Source of the DNA: Fibrobacterota bacterium
GTDB taxonomy: Bacteria; Fibrobacterota; Chitinivibrionia; Chitinivibrionales; Chitinispirillaceae
Assembly (NCBI GenBank): GCA_023459055.1
Contig: JAEWVR010000011.1
Location: 62,001 to 126,000, forward strand
Length of the DNA: 64,000 bases
Reading direction: 5' to 3'
The notes below the pieces were generated by a model. The model saw only the letters and a list, made by a program, of their open reading frames with translations. It searched no databases and was not told the origin of the DNA. Position numbers and translations under genes: made by a program. Each line of letters starts with the position of its first letter. Position 1 is the first letter of the stretch. Shown here piece after piece: positions 38,289 through 45,937 of the stretch.

Positions 38289-39775
38289 GATACCACCTCC
38301 ATTACTGAAAGTAAGCTGTCGTAATGTGTTAAGTTGACATCTGGTATATGGGGTTCGGTAAGTTCCTCTTTACCGTTATGTTCAGCCCACTTTACAAGAG
38401 CCGAAATCTCAGGTGCTGTTGGAGTAGTGCCATCGGCAATCATCTTTTGCAATGCTTTATTTACGGATGCCTCCGATCCATATGCAGCCTCGTAGAGTAT
38501 CTGCAAATACTCTTTGTCTGCACGTGCTGGCAATTGTACCCGTAGCATGTCATATGCTATGCGAAAATGGCTTGTTGGGAAAAGATCAGATCGGTAGCGA
38601 TAATTTGCAAATGCACCAGGTTTACGCACAAGCCAATCAATGACATGCCGGTAATTGATACGATGATTTTCGGTGCCGCGTAGACGGGGCAAGCGCTCAA
38701 TAAATACTGTGCCCAGGAACACTTCAAGGTATTCTGCGTGAATCCTTACATGTACATGCTCATCACGTAAACGGCTGTGTACTGAATACACATGTTTACG
38801 AACAGTTATGGTACTCCCTTTACCAACAAGTACACTCCGCACCTCCGTGTAATCAGGTAATCGCCTGGAAGGTAACGGGCAAAGCGACTGTTTCTCTTGT
38901 TCAAACAGTTGCCTTCTGCCGTCGTTAAGAGTATCACAAAGCTGATCAAGAAACCGTTCGTACTCCCCGCGACTGCTAAAATCATGGCTACCCCGTAGAA
39001 TAAGCGCCTGCTCCAGTGCTCGTTTTAGACGATGATGGCGCTGTTCAACATCGCCATTCTCGTTGCCGCTATTGGGGTTGGTTTTTTGTCCCTGGACTCC
39101 ATAGTAACGCAGTAATGAGCTGCACCGGTCGGTGAGTTCCCGCTTTTCATCAAGGTTGTTAATCGCAGCGCTAAGCCGGTCTGTGCGGTGTTTTAATGGT
39201 ACACCACCACAGCGCCACCATGCATTCTGCAGTCCAGCACTAAGGCTTTCAAAACTCTCTGAAAAGCAGATCGTTATGTGTTCCCAATTTGACCAGGTTA
39301 ATACGTAATGGTAAAGCATGTGGTTAAATGGTTGGCCGCAAATTGTAACCCCAAGGCTTGACATGTGAGTAAAATCGGATGTCCCCAGTTCTCCCGGGCG
39401 ATGTTCTTGATCAAAAAACACTTCCTTTGCTGCGCCATATTCACCACGCCACTGGCGGAATCGTCGTTGAAGCGTACGGAGTTGGCCATCATGAAACCTG
39501 CCGGGATACTCACGCTTTAGCCAATCGAAAGCGGTTTTTGCCTCAAAATGTGGATTCTCTGCTAAAATAGTTTCCACTTGTTCCCACACGTCACAAAATG
39601 GATCTGGGCGGGTTCGCCAGTCATGTTCCGGCTTTAGTTCGCTGGGAAACTTTTGGCTACGGAAATACTTGCGGGCCGTGTTCTCGCATATATCAGCCTT
39701 TTGTGCCGATAAATACAGTGGCTTACCTTCTGACATACTCATGAAGAGTCCTTTCACTTGTGCATCTTTGATCAT
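38285..39775 (-). CDS. istA: IS21-family transposase IstA
   Basis: A 496-residue DDE transposase. The N-terminus holds a helix-turn-helix (LSAQKADICENTARKYFRSQKFP), followed by the RNase H-like catalytic core starting near HRPGELGTSDFTHM, where the first Asp lies. Further acidic residues lie in HRTDRLSAAINNL and NSGNENGDVEQRHHRLK, the latter carrying the catalytic Glu region. A Mu-type C-terminal beta barrel follows. It recognises the IS ends and performs strand transfer together with IstB. Confidence 0.94.
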   Translation of the reverse strand: MIKDAQVKGLFMSMSEGKPLYLSAQKADICENTARKYFRSQKFPSELKPEHDWRTRPDPFCDVWEQVETILAENPHFEAKTAFDWLKREYPGRFHDGQLRTLQRRFRQWRGEYGAAKEVFFDQEHRPGELGTSDFTHMSSLGVTICGQPFNHMLYHYVLTWSNWEHITICFSESFESLSAGLQNAWWRCGGVPLKHRTDRLSAAINNLDEKRELTDRCSSLLRYYGVQGQKTNPNSGNENGDVEQRHHRLKRALEQALILRGSHDFSSRGEYERFLDQLCDTLNDGRRQLFEQEKQSLCPLPSRRLPDYTEVRSVLVGKGSTITVRKHVYSVHSRLRDEHVHVRIHAEYLEVFLGTVFIERLPRLRGTENHRINYRHVIDWLVRKPGAFANYRYRSDLFPTSHFRIAYDMLRVQLPARADKEYLQILYEAAYGSEASVNKALQKMIADGTTPTAPEISALVKWAEHNGKEELTEPHIPDVNLTHYDSLLSVMEVVS

Positions 39776-39806
39776 TTAACCTCCTTTCTTCTGTAAAGAG
39801 ATTAAA

Positions 39807-40865
39807 ATGATTTCAGATGCTGGTGGACCCCTCAATTTTAATTGTCGTCACCCCGCATTTTTAATTGTCGTTCATCAGCAGAGAAATCCGGATCATGTAC
39901 TAGATCTGTTGCGTTGGGCTCAAAGATTCATTTTTAATGGACATATTGTAACACCAGGTTTTTGCCAAATAGGACCAGTATATAGTCGGGATAAATCAAC
40001 TGGACAGTATAAGATAGTGAAGGAAAAAGGCAAAATAGGTACTCATAGTGGATACATGAAATATAAATTCAATATGGGTCAAAGATATTACGGTTGGCAG
40101 CCTGAGGATTTGCTTGACAATGAGCCCTATACTATTAATAAATTCTTGAAATATGCAATATGGTTAATGAGCTGCCCCAGCTACATAATGAGAGACTACA
40201 ACTTCGAATTCAACTGTTTACATTTCCACACCAATAGCTCAACGATCCTTGACATTGATGACTACAAAGGTAAAATTAATGAGGGGCTACTACAGTTAAT
40301 AATTAACATGATCCCCCCAGATGTGCCTTGTGTCAAGTCACAGAACGGGGGTAGACATTACTATTTCCGGAAAACAATAAATGTATCGGGTAAGCCAAAA
40401 ATTGGCATTGACTTAATACAAAACGGCTTTGTTTTTTGTCCCCCAAGTGCAGTAAGAGATGGTGGTAGTTATTCTTTTTCAAATATTAAAACCCCAGGTG
40501 AATTTCCTGAGAAATTACCAGAAATGCCCCCCACTTTGCAAATGTATCTTGCCCCATCAAACGTACAGAAACCCGCGAAACAAATATGCAAACCATACAA
40601 TGGATCAATCACTAGTAAACAGACTTCAAAACCATATAGTGGACCAATCACTGGTAAACAGATTGACATAGTAAATAAGTTGGCGTCCGAGGCTGACGGT
40701 GCCGACGATCGATCACATTATGATTATGTGTGTATAAAATGGTGCCAAAAAATCGGGATGAGTGCAGATGATGCTTGGGAACAAGTTAAACTTCATGGAA
40801 AATTCATTGACAGAGGCAGAGAATATTTTGATAGGACGTGGGAAAATTCTTTAAATAGCAGATAG
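39807..40865 (+). CDS. Primase-polymerase (prim-pol) domain protein, 5' end replaced by IS21
   Basis: The open frame starts at an ATG inside the IS right end (39807) and enters host DNA at 39878, so its first 24 residues come from the IS. The rest is an archaeo-eukaryotic primase-type prim-pol: HTNSSTILDIDDYKG holds the DxD metal site. SQNGGRHYYFRK is the S-x-x-G-x-H-type motif, and GIDLIQNGFVFCPPSAVRDGG matches the family's G-D...G-V-x-P-P-S block. The C-terminus has a short repeat (KPYNGSITSKQTSKPYSGPITGKQ in two units). It would prime replication of the element. The natural N-terminus is at 36844. The truncated form keeps the catalytic residues and might still be made from the IS start. 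Confidence 0.78.
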   Translation: MISDAGGPLNFNCRHPAFLIVVHQQRNPDHVLDLLRWAQRFIFNGHIVTPGFCQIGPVYSRDKSTGQYKIVKEKGKIGTHSGYMKYKFNMGQRYYGWQPEDLLDNEPYTINKFLKYAIWLMSCPSYIMRDYNFEFNCLHFHTNSSTILDIDDYKGKINEGLLQLIINMIPPDVPCVKSQNGGRHYYFRKTINVSGKPKIGIDLIQNGFVFCPPSAVRDGGSYSFSNIKTPGEFPEKLPEMPPTLQMYLAPSNVQKPAKQICKPYNGSITSKQTSKPYSGPITGKQIDIVNKLASEADGADDRSHYDYVCIKWCQKIGMSADDAWEQVKLHGKFIDRGREYFDRTWENSLNSR

Positions 40866-40948
40866 AATGTTGGTAGGATATATTTCTGTTGAACATTGAA
40901 CATATCATCATACCTATTCCAAACAAGCTCCGCATACCATGAGGTAAA

Positions 40949-40987
40949 CCCACTACTCCTAAATATAGGAGTGGTGGGCTTTTTATT
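40949..40987 (+). terminator. Rho-independent terminator after the primase-polymerase gene
   Basis: CCCACTACTCCT (40949-40960) pairs with AGGAGTGGTGGG (40967-40978), 12 bp with one G-T pair, around a 6-base loop. CTTTTTATTTATT follows. It closes the leftward replication module about 85 bases after the stop at 40865. The rest of the gap to 41199 holds no gene. Confidence 0.85.
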
Positions 40988-41199
40988 TATTGGCAAATAA
41001 TTTCAAAAAATTGCATTTGTAAAAAAGTTGAAATTTTACTATCAGGTAAATCTTCCAACATGGGCTCATCTGAGGAGGATTAATAGACCAACACAAACTT
41101 TGGTAAAGTCCTAGGGACGTTTTAACCTGTTTGCGTTGTATTATGCATTTTGTAAATTTGTTGGCAAACTTTTTAAAAACAAAGGTTTTTAGGGGTCCA

Positions 41200-42168
41200 C
41201 TAAAAGTTATATTTTACTTCTAATGCACAAGTATTAGGTACCATGGAAAGATGTCCAGGGATAAAAAAGAATTCAGATACTTCTTCTGCCTCAGTCCACC
41301 ACTTTATATATCCATCCAATCCGGTATCATTTTCTTCAAGCCGCTCTAATCTTTTAGAAATAGATGGTGAAGATGAGGATTCTGAAGAATATTCCTTCAG
41401 CTCAAAAATTGGCGAAGAGATTACGTCCATTGCCATATCTTTTGTTATGTCAGTATTTAACGCCTTAAGTAACGAAACGACACCTGTTGCGACAAAATTT
41501 ACTGAGTTCATGTTTTTAGGAACAAGCAGACTAGTATACAACACCCTTTTTACTTTACGATTACCATCTATTTCAAAATAGTACCAATATGGAAGTCCAT
41601 TACTTGTGCAGGAATACCCCACAATATTTCCATTTTCTACACTTTTTTGCACTTTGGCTTTTGCGTTAAAAAGAAAATACTTAAATAATCCTGCGTTTAA
41701 TCTTTCAACAACAGAATCAAGATCGCTTTTTCCAGTCAAATAGTTTTTTAATCTGTGGTTTTTGGATGCTTTCAATAAACTGTCGAATGCTGCTTGGTAT
41801 TCATTATGCACATTTGTAAATCGCTCAATCAAGCTAATAGTTGTTTCGTATTTCGATTCATCATTAGCAGACCTATTAATTAGAATACAATTTGAATATT
41901 CAGCGCTGCTGTCAAAAACTAATGCCGAATCCACATAAGATAAGCTTGATTTTTGATCACCATTATTCCAATAACACAACGCAAGTAGATCTAATACTTC
42001 CGGTTTTACTTTTCGAACTTTTAGTAAGAGCGGAATGGCGTTCTTATAATCTTTTTGACTAATACACTCTTTTGCTTGTTCATAGGTTTTATCTGGATTG
42101 GAACAACTAATTGCCGCTGGCAGTAGTACCATTAAAACTAGACTGAGCACCCTGTTGGAAAATAACAT
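41200..42168 (-). CDS. Hypothetical lipoprotein with TPR-like repeats
   Basis: A 322-residue protein from the ATG at 42168, which has a perfect AAAGGAGGG site; the longer frame to 42315 has none. It begins with a lipoprotein signal ending at Cys22 (LPAAISC). Residues 26 to 100 contain TPR-like helices (YEQAKECISQKDYKNAIPLLL, then VLDLLALCYWNNGDQKSSLSYVDSALVF). The remainder has no recognisable domain. It lies on the element between the replication module and the defence operon, on the minus strand, and may be cargo acting in the envelope. The function is unknown. Confidence 0.65.
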   Translation of the reverse strand: MLFSNRVLSLVLMVLLPAAISCSNPDKTYEQAKECISQKDYKNAIPLLLKVRKVKPEVLDLLALCYWNNGDQKSSLSYVDSALVFDSSAEYSNCILINRSANDESKYETTISLIERFTNVHNEYQAAFDSLLKASKNHRLKNYLTGKSDLDSVVERLNAGLFKYFLFNAKAKVQKSVENGNIVGYSCTSNGLPYWYYFEIDGNRKVKRVLYTSLLVPKNMNSVNFVATGVVSLLKALNTDITKDMAMDVISSPIFELKEYSSESSSSPSISKRLERLEENDTGLDGYIKWWTEAEEVSEFFFIPGHLSMVPNTCALEVKYNF

Positions 42169-42320
42169 ATTCCCTCCTTTAGAATGACTGTATACAATTA
42201 GCTTAATTTGCTTGAAAACGCTATTTTTACAACTACTTGCTTTTTTCTTCTGGTAAGACCATAGAGCCCACCTTCCTTTTTCTGCGGTGAATCCTATTAT
42301 ATACATGTCTATCAATTTAT

Positions 42321-42824
42321 TTAATTAATTTTCATCTCCGCATACCCTTGTGCTATTTTTCCAAATTCAAGTAACCGTTCTGATTTTTTTGCAATCCCAT
42401 CGAATGGGAATTCCCAAAGAGGCAAATAGAGACTTATTAATTTTTTTTCAAGTTCTAAGAGTTTCTTTTTATGGTAACCTAATAATGGTTTGTAATGGAT
42501 TGTCAAATCAGTAGATCTGAACATATCATTGAAAAAAAGTACATAGTTTTCATAATCCTTTCTCATTGTCGCAGATCTTCTATGACACTCAAGCCTGTAA
42601 AGAATACCAGACTTATTTCCAAAAGCAGTACCAATTCTTAGACAAATTGTGGCTCCTCCATATTTTGCCGAATGACAATATAAACCATTAATTAATAAAT
42701 CAGGATCATACTCGTTTCTACTGATAAGATTCCGTTGAATGGTCTGTCCATTTAACGCATCATGATTAATTACAAATTTTTTCCATTGGTTTATTTCTAT
42801 GTTTTCATATATAGTACTAGGCAT
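42321..42824 (-). CDS. Hypothetical protein
   Basis: A 167-residue soluble protein not recognised as any known family. An AAAGGA site about ten bases before the ATG supports the start. It is rich in aromatic and basic residues (NYVLFFNDMFRSTDLTIHYKP, and CHRRSATMRKDYE). It has no signal peptide or membrane segment. It lies 153 bases upstream of the TPR-like lipoprotein gene on the same strand, within the integrative element, so the two may be transcribed together. Confidence 0.5.
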   Translation of the reverse strand: MPSTIYENIEINQWKKFVINHDALNGQTIQRNLISRNEYDPDLLINGLYCHSAKYGGATICLRIGTAFGNKSGILYRLECHRRSATMRKDYENYVLFFNDMFRSTDLTIHYKPLLGYHKKKLLELEKKLISLYLPLWEFPFDGIAKKSERLLEFGKIAQGYAEMKIN

Positions 42825-43501
42825 AGCAGCATGTCCTTTCCCACTTCTACTTGTCTTTTTGAATTAAAGTAGTGATTTTATATTAACATAACACTGATGT
42901 CAATTTTAATAAACTTTTTTACCTACTTAACACTACTCTAATGCTAAAAATCGGCATACGAGTTGCTTGAATACTGATGTTATGAAACGTCGTCTCACAA
43001 TTTTTGCATAAAAATCTCACGATAAATTCTTGCCAGTATCGAGGAGGAAAGGCCACATAGTGCCATCCAACCTCTCACATAAATGTAAGCACGGTTTAGT
43101 ATAAGGTGGTTCGATAGATAATTATCATTTTTATTTTGTCACTTAACTAAGTGATTCTACCAGGAGCCCTCACGAAACGAAATATTTAGCACGCTAATAC
43201 CGGTATCCCCCTATTCTTTAGACCATTCCAGAGAGAATTCAATTAAAAAAAATATGAACTTGTTCACGATGCCCTGAAACTTATCATATGACTATTACTA
43301 TTTCCTTAAAAAATTTTGTTAAGTAAAACAAATAATTATTGGGATCATTGATTTTATTTTTTATGATAATACAATACCAGTATCTTAACAATTAATGCTA
43401 TTATACAATAAGTAAGTTAATAGGAATCTTGTTGAGTAAGCTTGAAAATAACAAACAATACCGAAATGTAATTATTCAATAATCATGATAAACTGTAACT
43501 A
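42825..43501. other. Long AT-rich intergenic region, no gene seen
   Basis: About 680 bases between two divergent cargo genes of the element. No open frame of useful length with a ribosome binding site is visible on either strand. Promoters for both flanking genes should lie here. Base composition is even more AT-rich than the neighbours, and a decayed gene cannot be excluded. Confidence 0.4.
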
Positions 43502-44710
43502 ATGGTGGGTCTTATGATATTAAAATCACATTTTAACACACCAAGGAGAGGAATACATACTGTATTGTATATATTCCTAACATGTTCATTTTTATTTAAT
43601 TTCGCTTGTTCAGCTAATTACAGTCAGTTTGATGAAGATTTTAAAAAAGCACTCATTAACGGCGATATAGATATTGTAAAGAAATACCTTGAACACAGGA
43701 CCAATGCTAATGTTAAAGACAGTAGTAGTGGCTTTACTCCACTAATGATTGCATCAATAAACGGTTATATTGATGTTGTTAAATTGTTAGTTGAGAAAGG
43801 AGCGAAACTTAACGCAAAAGATACAGGTGGATGTACAGCTCTTTATTATGCATCAAAAAGCGGTTATATTGATGTTGTTAGACTGCTTCTTGACAAGGGT
43901 GCTTTGGTTGATGTATTAACATCAAAAGGGGTATCTATTTTGCATATAGCGGCTCTGTGTCAACAAAAATTTGTTGTGGAATTATTGCTTTCAAAAGGAG
44001 TAATGGTTGGAATTACAGACAGTTCAGGGCAAACAGCCTTACATTATGCAGTTGCTGGTTTTGAGGAAAAAGATTTGAATAAAGATGGTGGTGTTGGAAT
44101 AGTAAACATGCTTATAGATAATGGGGCTGATGTTAATGCTGTTTCAAATAGTGGTTCAACGCCGCTTCATTATGCAGCGCTCAATGGGCATAAGAATGTT
44201 GTAGAACTGCTTATTTCAAAAGGTGCACAAATCAATGGCAGTACAAATGGTGGTTTTTCAGCGGTTATGCTTGCCCTTTCGAATAAACACATAGATGTCG
44301 CAAAAGTATTAAGTTCACATGGAGCAGATGTCAGCCAGTTGGATTTAAGTAATTCCACTAATTGTGATGTTGCAATGGTTAATCCAGCATTTCAAAAAGA
44401 AAGCGATAATATTAAAATAAATTTTATTGGTACTTGGGTAAGATATGAAGCTGGCGGTGTCGTTGAATTGTTGACCACCTATGTAATAAAACCTAACGGT
44501 TCATATAGTTATAAATCCTACCAAAGTGTTAATGGTCATAAAAATCAGGCTAGTGGGTATGGAACATGGAGAGTAGATGCATGCAACGCAGCGATTTCTT
44601 TAGACTGTGAAAGAGAGAGTAGCGGTTCATGGGCTCCAAAGTATAAGTGCGCCAAATATTTTACACTGTCAGAATTGAAAGAAGATTTTGACTTCAATCC
44701 AAGCTTGTAA
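43502..44710 (+). CDS. Exported ankyrin-repeat protein with a lipocalin-like tail
   Basis: A 402-residue protein (or 398 from the ATG at 43514, which has a better GGTGGG site). A hydrophobic N-terminus ends in FNFAC, a weak lipobox at Cys36. About seven ankyrin repeats follow (residues 50-290), each with the G-x-TPLH-x-A or A-x-x-G-x-x-x-VV-x-LL pattern, for example GSTPLHYAALNGHKNVVELL. The last 100 residues (FIGTWVRYEAGGVVELL, then GSYSYKSYQ and GYGTWRVDACNAAISL) resemble a small lipocalin-like domain. Ankyrin repeats bind proteins; an envelope binding or immunity role is possible. It is cargo of the element with no clear partner. Confidence 0.75.
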   Translation: MVGLMILKSHFNTPRRGIHTVLYIFLTCSFLFNFACSANYSQFDEDFKKALINGDIDIVKKYLEHRTNANVKDSSSGFTPLMIASINGYIDVVKLLVEKGAKLNAKDTGGCTALYYASKSGYIDVVRLLLDKGALVDVLTSKGVSILHIAALCQQKFVVELLLSKGVMVGITDSSGQTALHYAVAGFEEKDLNKDGGVGIVNMLIDNGADVNAVSNSGSTPLHYAALNGHKNVVELLISKGAQINGSTNGGFSAVMLALSNKHIDVAKVLSSHGADVSQLDLSNSTNCDVAMVNPAFQKESDNIKINFIGTWVRYEAGGVVELLTTYVIKPNGSYSYKSYQSVNGHKNQASGYGTWRVDACNAAISLDCERESSGSWAPKYKCAKYFTLSELKEDFDFNPSL

Positions 44711-45446
44711 AAATAACCCTAAATAGATTGTGGGTTCGATGCCTTCAATGAACGGCTGCAATAATATGCATTGGGGTCACTGCAGAAAACGGATGTAATG
44801 CTTCTGAATGGTCAAAGGACCGCAACGTACGCTAAGACCGGTTTCCAGTCTTTTGGTGTCCATTACTCTTTCCATGATCCAATTATTTAAACCTTTATCT
44901 AATGGGAAAATCGGTAGTTCGCTCGTTGTAAAAAAGCAATTAACACTAGACAAATTGATAATCAAACCAAAATATGGCCATTGGTTTAGCTGTATATTAT
45001 GATCTTTTGCACACCCTGGACAGCATATTTTTTATATATAAAATAGAGTCTGCATGCGTTTCCCAAGCATGACACTCACTAATTTATTTTTCCCACTTGT
45101 GAAATTTTCAAACAAACATTTTCTCTCAACGTTTACTTAATTTGAATTGAGTTATATTATTCTTTTTTCCAGTAACATTCTGCATTTTTGCACTAAAATT
45201 ATTCCCCATTTTTCAAAATATTTATTTGAGACAATTTTTTTTAACCCCCAGATGGGCAAGATGCAGGACAATTTTAAGATAGTAAAATTTTAGCTTTTTT
45301 ACAAGAAGGGTTCTACCTAAAGCTTAATATGTCCTCATCTAAAATTATTACCTGTGGTATTCAAAGGTTACAAATCATACGTTGCCAGTAATTACGGAAG
45401 CAGAAAATCAATACAGATCATCTTTACTTACAGAAAATATTGCACA
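44711..45446. other. Intergenic region with a possible gene remnant
   Basis: About 740 bases without a convincing gene. A 62-codon minus-strand frame (44777-44965; ends ERVMDTKRLETGLSVRCGP and on) has protein-like composition but no ribosome binding site and no context, so it may be the tail of a decayed gene. The rest is AT-rich. Confidence 0.35.
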
Positions 45447-45464
45447 GTAATAATCAATTATTAC
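45447..45464. promoter_or_regulatory. Palindrome upstream of a small gene, possible operator
   Basis: GTAATAAT-CA-ATTATTAC is a perfect 8-bp inverted repeat about 50 bases before the small gene starting at 45512. A position near its promoter suggests an operator. AT-richness makes chance occurrence possible. Confidence 0.3.
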
Positions 45465-45511
45465 TTTATTCCAGTAATATCCAATAGAATTATTTAGAGG
45501 AGTGAAAAAAA

Positions 45512-45733
45512 ATGACAGAAGTAAAGCCTCAGATTACTATAACAAAAAAACTTCCCCTGAGAATGCAAGATAATAATTTACAAAAACCCAAACTGATACC
45601 GCTTGCAGATCGGATTCGTGCACTTCGTGAAGAACTAATTTTAAAAGATATCAAAAACGATTGGGAGGAAAAAAGGAAAGATGCGGAACCAGAAATTCCT
45701 AGTCGAAACTTGAACGATAATTTACAACGTTGA
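45512..45733 (+). CDS. Small hypothetical protein
   Basis: A 73-residue hydrophilic protein with a clear AGAGGAG site before the ATG. It contains a helical, charged central region (PLADRIRALREELILKDIKN) and a Glu/Lys-rich end. No family is recognised. It lies 205 bases beyond the 3' end of the defence operon and converges on it. It could be a regulator or a decayed toxin-antitoxin component; nothing in the sequence decides. Confidence 0.45.
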   Translation: MTEVKPQITITKKLPLRMQDNNLQKPKLIPLADRIRALREELILKDIKNDWEEKRKDAEPEIPSRNLNDNLQR

Positions 45734-45937
45734 TTTATTGCTTAGGAGTAAGTTTTTTTAACAGTGTATTGAAGGACAACGACTCAGTATTGGTTTGGAG
45801 AGCTCCTCCAATTACCAGGACCAACAGTAAAAATTACAGAATGAACCATCTGCACAACCGATATCCAATAATGTCTTTGCACCCAATTCTTTACAATAGA
45901 GAGCATCACTGTTCTTTGGCGAGAATCAGGACCTTAC

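Larger units (their letters stand above)
36927..39877. mobile_element. IS21-family insertion sequence, 2951 bp
   Basis: The ends are TGTTGAACGACAATTA at the left and, read inward from the right, TGATGAACGACAATTA. Inner copies of the CGACAATTAA-type unit occur about 24 to 27 bases further in on each side, the multiple terminal repeats expected of IS21. A 6-bp target duplication GCAGAG flanks it (36921-36926 and 39878-39883). It carries istA and istB overlapping by four bases, a small third gene, and a GC-rich structured segment at its left side. The copy looks intact, with both main genes full length. Confidence 0.92.

Noticed and set aside
44777..44965. 62-codon minus-strand open frame
   Set aside because: No ribosome binding site, no recognisable family and no partner; at most a remnant.
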